From assembly GCA_949987565.1 (NCBI GenBank), contig OX465105.1, forward strand, positions 24,861,632 through 24,925,631: a stretch of DNA of 64,000 bases. The letters are read 5' to 3'. Below, piece after piece: positions 25,901 through 38,300 of this stretch. How positions within the stretch are numbered: position 1 is the stretch's first letter; the number at the start of each line of letters is the position of its first letter. The stretch is from Luidia sarsii (taxonomy: Eukaryota; Echinodermata; Asteroidea; Paxillosida; Luidiidae). The position numbers and the translations under genes were made by a program. The notes under the pieces are model-generated. The model was not told where the DNA came from and did no database searches. It saw only the letters and a program-made list of their open reading frames with translations.

Positions 25901-28900
25901 ACAGCATGCTTCTCTACATGTGGATACCGCTTGAGATCTACAGAGAAGATGGGTCCTCTGCATCAAGCTCATCAATGGCGTCGGGTAGGCCTATTGATAT
26001 ATTCCAAAATCAGTCATGGATATTAAAAAGAGGTTAACTTTTAACGACCACGATTACTATTGATCATCACAGCGAAGTTATATATAGATTTTAGGTTTGT
26101 CATCCTAAATGTTTAATACAATTTGTAATTCTTTATATTTTTGTTTATTTGGGTCAATAGTTTGGAAAGAAGGAACACCAAACAGTCCTGAAGCTGCTAT
26201 CCCCCTGCTCCTTTTGAAAGGCAAGGAGGATAGAGAACTTCTAGAATCAATCATTCCGGGGATTGAGGAGGAAAAGGCAGCTTTGTCTAATGATGGTATC
26301 CATGTAGATGTCTGTGAGAAACGGGCCCATTTCAAATTTGACTTTAATCTTACTATGGTGGATGGGAAAATGATTAAACTGCTGACAGGGAGAGGAGGAG
26401 CCTTCTGTGTTCTTTGTCCTGCAAGTCGAGAAGAATGCCACAACTTGCAAAAAATTCATGAAGGATTTCCAATCGGGGAGGTTACCAACGAGAATCTCAG
26501 GAACCTCTTCCAAGACCTACAACAAGAAGGGCAAATCAAGACCAAACCTGGGGACTATAGTAAACGTCTAGGACTCACACAAAAGCCCATAACCACCAGT
26601 GACATCAAGGTTTTTCCAGTTTTACATGCCACTCTCAGAACAATGGACTGGATTCTGAAGACAATCTACCATCTGGCAGCTGGAGTTAGAACTAAGCTTG
26701 GGCGGTTCTCCCGGTTCCAAGTGGAACCGCGGTTCCAAAATGGGAACCGGAACCGTGGTTCCGCTTTTTTTTGGAACCGGGTACCCGCTTTGGACGGTTC
26801 CCGCTTCAGAGGAACCGGTTCCAAACTCTGTGGCCAGCGCGGCCCAGCGCACATTTAGCGAACACGCAGTCACGCAATGGCCTGGCCCCAACCATGGATA
26901 ACTTATGCAATGTTGGTTTGTACATGCACAGTGCAATGGGTGCATGACACATGTACATGTACAATTTACTTTGTATGCCTGTAAATTCACAACAATCGAA
27001 CGCAGGCTGCTACTGTGGTACTGCACGTGGCAGCAATAAGCAACGCATTGAATGACCCCATTCGATCGTGGATAATTCTGTACGCATACATTGTACTACA
27101 GCCTACACGCACTGTACTTGTGTTGCCGTGTGGTGCAAGTCTGAGTAGGGCTCCCAAGCATGTGTGATTTCATCAGTATCTCATCGGCTACCAATGCCCA
27201 ATCACGCGATTCTTTTACAGGCCACATGGTTGTGACGGGTTCACTTGGCTCCCTAGGCAGAGATATATTTATCTCGTCTTGTTACTTGTGTTCTTACATT
27301 GTTCTGCACGTACATACGGCCGGACTCGCGCGGCTCCAGCGTAGGACTCGGCTATTGCACGATTGCATTGGACTCGGACCCGGTTCCTTCGCGGGGGGGA
27401 GGTACCAGATTTGGAACCGGGTATTTGGCTCGGGAAGTGTCCCAGCTTTGGAACCGGGTATTTGGCTCGGGAAGTGTCCCAGCTTTGGAACCGGGTATTT
27501 GGCTCGGGAAGTGTCCCAGGTTTGGAACCGGGTATTTGGCTCGGGAAGTGTCCCAGCTTTGGAACCGGGTATTTGGCTCGGGAGGTGTCCCAGCTTTGGA
27601 ACCGGGTATTTGGCTCGGGAGGTGTCCCAGGAATGGAGTTTTGGTACGGCGTGGCGTGGGGTGGGGTTCGTGTATTGCTATGGCAGCGGATTCGGTACAG
27701 CGTTGTGTGGGGTGGGGTTCGTGTATGGCTATGGCAGCGGATTCGGTACGGCGTTGTGTGGGGTGGGGTTCGTGTATTGCATGGGAGCGGATTCGGTACA
27801 GCGTTGTGTGGGGTGGGGTTCGTGTATTGCATGGGAGCGGATTCGGTACGACGTTGTGTGGGGTGGGGTTCGTGTATTGCATGGGAGCGGACTCGGTACG
27901 GCGTGGGGTGGGTTGGGGTTCGTGTATTGCATGCATGGCAGCGGATTCGGTACAGCGTTGTGTGGGGTGGGTTCGTGTATTGCTATGGCAGAGGATTCGG
28001 TACGGCGCGCCGCGTTGTGTGGGGTGGGGTTCGTGTGTTGCATGGGAGCGGATTCGGTACAGCGTTGTGTGGGGTGGGGTTCGTGTATTGCACGGGATTC
28101 GGGACAGTGTTGGGTTCGAGTTTTGCGTGGGATTCGGGACCACGTGCATCTCGGGGTATTGCGTGGGATTCGGGACCACGTGCGTCTCGGGGTATTGTAT
28201 GGGATTCGGGACCACGTGCGTCTCGGGGTATTGCGTGGGATTCGGGACCACGTGCGTCTCGGGGTATTGCGTGGGATTCGGGACCACGTGCGTCTCGGGG
28301 TATTGCGTGGGATTCGGGACCACGTGCGTCTCGGGGTATTGTATGGGATTCGGGACGGCGTGGGGCTATGATGTTGCACGGGATTCGGGACGGCGTGGGG
28401 CTATGGTGTTGCACGGGATTCGGGACGGCGTGGGGCTATGGTGTTGCACGGGATTCTGGACCGCGTGGGGCTATGGTCTTGCACGGGATTCGGGACCGCG
28501 TGGGGCTCGGGATCGCGTACGTGGGGCCCCGGTGTTGCTCGGGATTCTGGACTGCGTGGGGCTCGGGTATTGCTCAGGATTCGGGACCGCGCGGGGCTCG
28601 GGTATTGCTCGGGATATGGGACAGTGTTGGGTCCGAGTTTTGCGTGGGATTTGGGACCGACACGGCTATTTGCGCTAGCTGTCGGCTCCAGCGATTGCTG
28701 GTGTTTGAATCGGGGACTGCAGGCGTTGGAATCGAGGACTCGGGAAGTAGCCACGTGGTACATTTTGTCTGTAGCGTACCTGCCGAAGTTATCCATGTTA
28801 CTGTACCTGGCCAACCATGCTGGCGCGCGTCCAATAAACAACCAAAAGGTAATGGCTTGACCCTTCCACTTTCTACGGGTGAATTTACTCAAAGGGTTTT

Positions 28901-31900
28901 ATTCCCTGTTCTTAATATGCCATGCAGAATTGCTTTTGAATAGAGGATCGTAAAATCTAAACATGTTTTCAAATCTAAATCTATATCAATCTACGGTTTA
29001 TTCATCGGTCTACAGAAATTATTTTTTCCATCGAAATGAAATCAAATCACCCCTTTTTTAAGAATGGGAAGACCCGAGTTTGGGTTTGGATGATTCCATT
29101 CGTTTAACGGTTTCGTTATTGAACCGCGTTGTATTTTCCGTTAAAAATATTGGGCAAATGAGCAGCCAAACAATTCAAGCAAATCTTTTAAACATGTCTC
29201 ATACATCCTATTGATACATGAATGACAATCAGACTGCCAAACCAGCATTCGGTATACTTTATCAATGCATTGAAGCAAAATTAAGTCGCCATAAAAGACG
29301 CGCATGTAGTTGAACCTTCCAAGCTCATGGCGGTGTCCGCGAAACCGCGCTCACTGAGGTCTTTTTGTTTTTTATTAAATCTTATGTTTTTCTTTGTTTT
29401 TTAGGAACCGGTTCTATCTCGGAACCGCGGTTCCTAACTGGAACCGGAACCGGTTCCCAAAATCCTGGAACCGCCCAAGCCTAGTTAGAACGTGGAGAGA
29501 AAACTTTCTAAATGAGGAAAAAATTAAAAAAGCCAAAGACAAAGTGAAATCCCACATCTATGGGAAGACTGGCATCAGAGTTGATGAGCCTGACCCAGTT
29601 GGTAAAGGAGGCACTTCTACAACCGGGCCCATATCCCGACGATTAATTCATGAAAGAACTAATCGGCAAGCTCTGATAGACTGTATTCCTGAGAAAGGGG
29701 ACGACCGCAAGCAGCTTGCACAAGTAATTCAGAATATGTCTGTCATCCTGCGTCTCGTATCATGCACGGAACAAATCAACCCCACGAAACTCGATGTGTT
29801 GTGCAAAGACACCAGCCGCGTTTTCCTGGATCAATTTCCAAACTTCAGATTTTCCTGTTCAGTGCACCAGGTTCTTGCTCACAGCGCAGAATTAATTGAT
29901 GCCAATAAGGGCCATGGGTTGGGAACCCTATCAGAGGAAGCACTGGAAAACAACAACAAGAACATTCGTCGCTACCGTGAGCAGCTCTCAAGAAAAACTA
30001 GTCAGGAGGACAATCTGGTTGATGTATTCCATCGTCTTTGGGTGAAGTCGGATCCCGTAGTACGTTCATTTCGACATACTGCAAAGTGCACATATTGTGA
30101 TGGCGATCACAACGTTCGCTCTTGCCCGAAGAGAAAAACGGATTTCACAATGACCACCGAAGATGAGTTGTATAACTCTTTCCTTCAGTAGGCCCAGAGG
30201 AGGTAAGTAGCAAAGCATTTAAAACTAAATATTTGAAATTTAATGGCATTTTTGTTTGAAAAGAACAATGATAGTCATACATGGACGAACCTCTATAGAT
30301 ACGCGACACACCGTTATTTTTCGAAAATAGGGAAATAAATTTACAAATCCATTCTAAATAGTTATATATATTTTCTAAAGTCATCAGGATTTTCAAAAAG
30401 CCACATGGCTGCATTTGGATTCGCAAAATGCTAAATGACCGTTCCCGAGTATCAACGCGAATTATTCGGCAGTAAAACTGCGGAAGGCGTGTCAATAGAG
30501 GGCGCTAGTCGTGTCATAGATTTTGAAAATACGCGCTCCGACTGGCAAGAGCCACGTAATTTGCACGTACGGACGAATTGTGAGCTATTTTGTGGTCGAC
30601 TGAACATATTCTAGCTTGTTTGTATTGGTATATTTCCGGTAAATACATGAACACTGGCAATGTCTGGGTCACATACAGTTTTAAACCACTGTGCTGTGGT
30701 TATAAGTCGCTGGTTCATTTTGGCGGCAGGGATCCTCATTTGCTCCCCCCCCCCACAAATCTACTCCGGGACAAAAAAGCAGCCACAGTCACGCTCACCC
30801 AGGGATGTAAGTGACTGACAAAGTCATTTCCTGAAAATCACTGAAGGCCAATAAATTGTGCGACTGCAGGTGAGCGCTTAAGCGACCGAGAGATGCGAAT
30901 GCGAGTGAGCGCTTACAAGACCGAGAGTTGAGACTGCGAGTAAGCGCTTACACGACCGAGAGATTCACGACAGGGGTGCAGACGCCCTTCAGTTCTTAGG
31001 GATTTAACCGATAAAAATGAGCAGTTTGAGATACCTGTTTGACAAAAATCCGGAAATTTCCGGAAGTGTGACCACCCTGCTCACCTTTATCGTAGCATCC
31101 TCAGAGGACGAGGCCATGATGCTGTAGACAGGGTGGAAGACGACCCTGGTGATGGTGGTCCGGTGGCCGGTCAGCGTGTAGCGCTCGGGCGGCCGGGGGA
31201 TCCACTCGGTGGGCGTACGCTTCTGGTTGGTGGGCCCGCCGCCCAGCGTGTACTCCTTCTCCGTCTCGTTCAGCTTGCACTCCAGGTCCATGACCTTCTT
31301 CTGTAGTCTGATGACTGACGTCCACTTCTTCTCCAGGAGGCCGTTGTATTTCCTCTCCACGTCGCCCGCCTGAGCCGAGAAAATAAGAGTGCGGCATGAA
31401 CACAGGGTAAAACAAACCAACTTTGCTGGAATATTGGACCGTTATAAGGGCCTGACATTTTGATCCTAGCAGGACCTTTCTCAATGGCAAGACAATTTGG
31501 GTGGGTTTTTTTTCTGACTCGGAGTGAATTACACTAATGCACCGTGAATCACCGCCAAAACAGAAATCTGTTGCAACTCTGTGAAATAATTCCCCCCCCC
31601 CCCCAAGATTTTTATGACCAGGACAAGCATCATCGTCAAACAAGAAATCCGGCGCAACTCTTCGATCAACTGTGTTCAACAACAAACAGTAAATGCAGGT
31701 CCCATCACGATAATCTGAAGAACAGGGCTTTTGAATGAAAAATGCCTTTTTTTTTTTTTTTTAGCTTGTCTTGCCAGAAGAGCTGAGAGCCACGGGTGTT
31801 GGGAAGATGGCCTTCCTGGCAATGAGTGCTGCTACAGTGCAGTCACCTACAGGGGACAGTGATCTCACCATGTCGGCTTCTTTCTTAAATTCCTGCAGCG

Positions 31901-32235
31901 CATTGTCGTAGCCGTTTGACTTCAGGTAGTCAGCGATGGCCTTATTCCTGTGATAAAAAAAAAAGAAAGTGGGAGGGAGGGAGAGAGTAAGAGAGAGAGA
32001 GAGAGTCAATCGATTTGTTCCAGAACTCAGAGTCCAATCAGAGGCGCACTCAACCAAGCGTAAGGGAAAATAAAACCTACAAAAACAAAACATAACGGCT
32101 AGGATGCCAACGGCAATGCTAATATCAAATTATAATGTCTGCTATTTGTTCCAGCAGAGAGATGGCCAAAGCTTTAACTATGAGGGTTTCCCTTCGATTC
32201 AATTTCATTTTTATTTCCGGTTATTCATAATTTCA

Positions 32236-32332
<97 letters not shown>

Positions 32333-35300
32333 TGGGGAGAGAGATGGAGGAAGACAGAGGGAGAGAGGGAGAGAGACAGTGAGACAGAAAGAGACAGGGA
32401 GATAAAGAGAGAGACAGAGAGAGAAAGATGGAGAGAGAAAAAAAAGATGGAGATAGAAAAAAAGATGGAGAGAGAGAAAGATGGAGAGAGAGAAAGAGAG
32501 AGAAAGACAGAGGAAGAGAGAAAGAAAGACAGAGCGAGCGAGCGAGAAAGAGCGAGAGTGAGAGAAAGGAGAGAGGGAGAGGGAGGGAGAGAGAGAAAGA
32601 TAGAGGGAGAGAGAAGGGGAGAGAGAGAGTGGGAGCGAGAGAGAGAAAGAGAGTGTGAGAGAGAGAGAGAGAGAGTGGGAGCGAGAGAGAGTGAGTGAGG
32701 GGGAGAGAGAGAGCAGCGAAAGGCGAGGGACCGAGTTAAAAAAAACTGCCTGGGGAAAGGAGGTTATTCCGGTTATTCTGGTTAAAAAGAGAAAGAGAGA
32801 GAAAGAGAGAGAAAGAGAGAGAAAGACAAAGGAAGAGAGAAAGAAAGACAGAGAGAGAGCGAGAAAGAGCGAGAGTGAGAGAAAGGAGAGAGGGAGAGGG
32901 AGGGAGAGAGAGAAAGATAGAGGGAGAGAGAAGGGGAGAGAGAGAGAGTGGGAGCGAGAGAGCGAGAGAGAGAGAGAGTGTGAGAGAGAGAGAGTGGGAG
33001 CGAGAGAGAGAGAGTGAGGGGGAGAGAGAGAGCAGCGAAAGGCGAGGGACCGAGTTAAAAAAACTGCCTGGGGAAAGGAGGCGCGGAGAACCAGGTGATT
33101 GCTTGGCGACTGCCTGCTCAAATCAATTGATAATGGGATTCAGGGAGCGGGCAGAGGCAAGCACTGGGCGCTGCTGCTCAACGCCCACCAGTGTGTAAGT
33201 ACATGTACATGTACAATGTACGTGTCCAGTACGCATGTCGTGCACTCAACACAGATTCACTGTCTGACAGTGCCGGCCGAGACATGCGTACATGCATGTA
33301 CGTACAAGTACCAGCTGTGTTAGATGTAACGTGAGGTGGACCACTTCATACCTTTTAGATGGCCTTCCATGTCCTGGCATGCCAGCACATTGCTTAGCAA
33401 AGCACAGTGTTCAAAAGACGTGGTTTTTTTTCTTCAAAAATTTACTTTTACATGTACATGCTGTTTACCCAAGACTTAGTTTTTGGCAAAGACATTTAGG
33501 CCACAAGATTAAATCGTCGGGTGCCTGGCAGAAGGGCATACAGTACATGTAAGTGCATTCAGACATCACATAAAAAGACACTTTATGTCCTTCTGCAGGG
33601 TAGCCTGGGAACCAAATCCATCTGGCAGGTTTTATGGCTTTTTACACAATCTATTTTTTATTCATCGTAACGTAAAATGTGAACAGGGAATGTGGATAGG
33701 ATTGAAGCGAGTACAAAATGGAAAATAATGAGTCATTAAGGAAAAAAAAACTTAGTGACCTTGGAACAAAGAGTGCCTTTTACAAATACCGCCCTCTAAC
33801 TCTAAGTCTAAAAATTGTTTTTAAAAATCATTTTTTTCTCATGAAATGGTTGAGGGATTAACCCGAAACGTGTTATTTGGTGTATACGTGTACGTTGAGT
33901 TGGACAAAGTAGAGAAGCGATATTTTTTACCTTTGCATTTGCAAATAGTACAGTATACCCTACATGTACAATGTACAATGTACATGTACCTTTAAGAATT
34001 CTAAACTACATGTACACTTCTGACTTTAAATTGTCTGGATCTGACAGTTGAAGGTGGCCAGATGGTGTTCTTAGGAGGCCAGTGGCCAGTGGCAGGCCGG
34101 CTTCTGTTTGAGTCACTCCCAGACATGCATCATTCTGATATGCTAAGGCACATCTGCTATGGCCGGCTGTGGGGGGGGGGGGCACTTCAGTGAACTGGCA
34201 TGGCCGGCCATGGGCCGCCTTGCACAGCATGTATGTGTGCATGAATACCTCCAGAGCGCATGCACTGTGCAGACTTGACGGAGAGAAAACATAGAAGCCT
34301 AGTGCACGTCCCTGAGCCTACTGCACATTACGTATGCTGACAAGCACCTCTGTATACCTCAGCATACACGTACAGTATGCACTTCTCCAGCAGACTATTA
34401 GCCAAGACAGTCTAAGTGAGCCGGGAGAGGGGAGGGGAGGAGGGGGGAAGACTATGACGTGTTGCGTCCAATAATCGACCATCGCATTACTTCGTCTTTG
34501 CTGGTGGCCTGCTGCCAAAATCAGTTGTTTGGGCTGACTGTGTGCCAAACATGGCTAGCCAACTCATACTGCGCACCATAAAGTGTATACTGGCAAATTG
34601 AATCAACCAACGCTGTACATCAGGAAAATTGATACTGATTTGTGATAGAAAACATACTGCGAGTGCGTGCACACATACATGTACACATGTACAGTACATG
34701 TGTGCATTAGTACTTGTAAATAATGTCCATAAGCACTTTGTCCACTGTCCTCCATCAATATTGTACATGTTTCCACTGTCCAGTACACGTGTAATACTCC
34801 AATGTATACATACGTGTATAATTGAGAATCACTATTATAATGTGTACAGTGTGTACACGTACATGTCGATGCATTTACACGACATGTACAGTACATGTAC
34901 ATGTGTACATGTACATTGTACTGTACATGTGTACACGTACATGTACATGAGTGTGTACAATGTACATGTACATGTACGTGTACATGTACATGTACACGTA
35001 CATGTACATTGTACACATGTACATGTTCATTACATGAGATTTACACATGTATTGTACCGGTACATATAATGGAGGTCCACACTCCACAGACAAGTGGGGA
35101 GCTTCAAATTTGCGATAAAAATCCACCAGACCATCAGCCTTGTAACACTAACAGCTCAGGACTTTCCAAACCCAACTTGTAATCCAATCCCGCTCGATCG
35201 TCCCAAGTAACTCAGGCATTTAACTCCTTCCCTACGACAGCCCGCTCAAAGTGCACTCGCAGCCAGCAAACCACCGGCTCAGGGCTCGTTGAAAACCTTG

Positions 35301-38300
35301 TGCAAATAGATACCATCAGATATCACAGATAAACTGCAATTACGCATTGAAATAGTTGAAATGAGGGGGCTTTCCAGAGAGACAGAGGCAATTTCTGCAA
35401 CAAGTCAGAGACAGAACGAGAGCATTTTTACAGATTTCATTCTATCGACCAAAATAATGACTGCCTTGTCTGCGGCCAAAGAGTCTGGCCTGAAGCCTGT
35501 GGTACAATTAATTTTAGACCCTACACACGCCGACCTACATTACTCTACATGCTCTTGACAGATGCCACTGATAGCCCCACTAATCTGAATACCTGAATTC
35601 TAAATGATTTTGCGCCGGCCAAAAGGGGTACCGGTAGATTTGTTTTCGCACACTTGCAAATGTACACAATACATTTACTGTACCCGTCCTTGTTACAGGT
35701 GTTTTAGTCGCGAACAAACCCCGATATTGGGTGGGCTGTGGGCATCATATTACAGAAATGTACTGGCATGCATTCTCCTGTCCATACACAGTACAGTATG
35801 TGCATGTACATGCACAGTGTACTGAACACACAATGCCAGCATCCATGACTACTGTACATGTAAATACTGCATTTCAAATGCTCTTGCCCAAACCACCACT
35901 CACTATATGCAAATTGCACACCACAGTCCACACTAGCTGGCATTTGGCAAGCACAGTTGGCTGGACCCTTTTGTGTCACTTTTAGTTCTAATTGACCAGT
36001 GGTTTTAGCTCCCTATGGGGCTATTGAAGAAACTGCAATGGACACATAACAGACTACAGTATTAAGCTAAAGCACACACATAACAATGTGCTGACATACA
36101 GTTGTACATCCTTTTGGTTTGAGAAAGGTTCTGTGACTAGAATCAAAATGTCAAGCTCTCTACAGTATGTAACATAATGTTATAATAAGTGCATATTATG
36201 TATACATGATGTTGTACTGACATTGTACATGTACATGTTCATTTTTGTACGTACACATTTTTATGTACCAGTACAAGTAAAATGTTAATAACTATCATTT
36301 CACGGAAGTCAGTGAGCAGTTTACAACAAATTAAGTTTACTCTATAACTGGAAAGTGAAAACATTATCAATATCATGCTGCCTCTAATATGCATACTTAA
36401 CAGCTGGACAGTGGCTTACAGTGAATATTATACAATGGTATCAGGAATAATTATATGAAGAGCTTATTTATAAATCTAAAAACAAATTCCTGAGTTTTTC
36501 CCCCCGAACTTTTCTATCCAGAGGCCAGCTATATTTTTGGAAATTCCCAGACAAAATTTACATGGGCATGCATGTCATTGGAAGCAGTTATTGATCAACT
36601 GACATCATGTCTACATGTACATGTCCACAGAAACCCACCATGCAAAGGTCAAAGGTGACTTTCCTGCCTACATCATGTATGTTCTGTTTCACACCTTCAT
36701 ATTGAAAGCAGTGAGTGAACCCTCCTCAGTTAACATGTACATGTACATGTACATGTACAGTACATGTACTGTACATTGTACACGTGCATAGTACAAGTAC
36801 AGTATATATGCATATATGTGTACATGTCCATGTACCGGTACATGTTGTACACGTACGTGTAAATGTACTGGATATCCAGTAAATGAAAATACGGTAAACT
36901 ACATGTACACAAAAAATATCAAAAATTAGGAGAGCCCGAAGTTTCGATCCTAGCAGGACCTTTCTCAAAGGCTAGGATCAAAACGTTGGGTCCTAATTTT
37001 TGATATTCTTTTGTAAGTTTACTGGGAACAAACATGTATTGTACAGCGTAGGACAGCGCTTGACTATTGTTTTGATTTATCAAGGAAGGAGGACGAAAAA
37101 AACTGATAACATTCCAGATTTATTTTGGAATCCATCCAAACGATTTCAGTCCAAGTGGGAGCTGCAAGCTGCTTCATTATCAAGATTATTTTACCATTTC
37201 TGTAAGATGCACAATACTGATATTAAGTACTTTGAGTACTTAAAATTTAGTGGGCCTGACGTTTCGATCCTAACAGGACCTTTCTCTGCCTTTGAGAAAG
37301 GTCCTGCTAGGATCGAAACGTCAGGCCCACTAAATTTTAAGATTTGCATTTTGGTAACTTTAGTCAGTAAGCAGTTTGCAACATTTTTGTATATATCATA
37401 TTACTTTGAGTACTGCACAAAAACACTGCAAGTTGCTTACGAGTAGGCCTGCTGCCTACCGGTACTTACTAAAAACCGACTTGAATGACCTGGGCATAGA
37501 ATCCCTTGGTCACCGTAGTAATGCTGTCCGTCTTAACCGTGAGAAAATGTGGATGAAGCGTCTTCGGACTATTCAACCACATGGTCTCAACATCCAGGAG
37601 GGTAATGACTAACACCATGCAGCTTTCTGATAATCCCTCTTTTTGTGTTCACTCCTCCACACTTCTCTCTTTGATCTTTCCCCCTCCTCTCACTAATCCC
37701 TACCCTACTCCTTGCCCTTCCCTTTGATCTCACGCTCCCAGCTTTCCTCTTTGTCCTTTGTTTCTCATCCGTGTCCTATTCACTCTTTTCCCCCTTCCTT
37801 CGTGTACATGTACTGGTATCTCTTTTGTCCTTGTCACTCTGGCTTTGAGAAAGGTCCTGCTAGGATCGAAACGTCAGGCCCACTAAATTTTGAGATTTGC
37901 ATTTTGGTAATTTTAGGAATACATGTATAGGCTACAACACACATGTAGCAGAACCTTTCAACTCTGGCTTCGAGACAGATTCAACATTCTTTAGACTAAT
38001 TTGTGATCTAGGCATTTGAAGCCAGACTAAGATCTTTTCAATGATGTACATTTTGTATCAATATTTTTTATTAAATGTTTTTGATTGTTTGATTACAAGT
38101 ACAAGGCCTATAAGTGATTTTTTTATTTGTGTAAGTCAGGGCCCTATGGAAGACCACCATTGTGTTATTAATGGGTCACCCTGGATAAATATTATAAATA
38201 AATACATGTAAATAGATAAATAAATGTACTCTAGCTATGTAACCATGTTAGTCTAGATACAAGAAGCATACAATGTACATGTACAGATGCTGGGTGGTAG

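Larger units (their letters stand above)
23798..30693 (+). mobile_element. Complete RAG1-like (Transib-type) transposon in a LIS1 intron
   Basis: 6896 bp flanked by the 5-bp direct repeat CTGTG (23793-23797 and 30694-30698). Both ends start with CACAGTGGTTTAA (the right end on the minus strand), and share a second block, GACCCAGACATT. Transib and ProtoRAG elements are known to make 5-bp duplications and to have CAC-starting ends; RAG recombination signals start with CACAGTG. The element encodes one transposase on the plus strand (24946-30191) and carries a hAT-type insertion at 26693-29483; without it the element would be about 4.1 kb. No Kelch-type RAG2-like frame is present on either strand. 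An internal 15-bp inverted pair GCGCCCTCTATTGAC lies at 24372-24386 and 30491-30505. Confidence 0.93.

Noticed and set aside
27160..28943. Overlapping frames of 300-526 codons on both strands
   Set aside because: All pass through the minisatellites inside the hAT element; no domain is recognisable and up to four frames are open together.
23798..30693. RAG2-like partner gene in the RAG1-like element
   Set aside because: The space outside the transposase (1.1 kb left, 0.5 kb right) has no frame with Kelch-type repeats on either strand.
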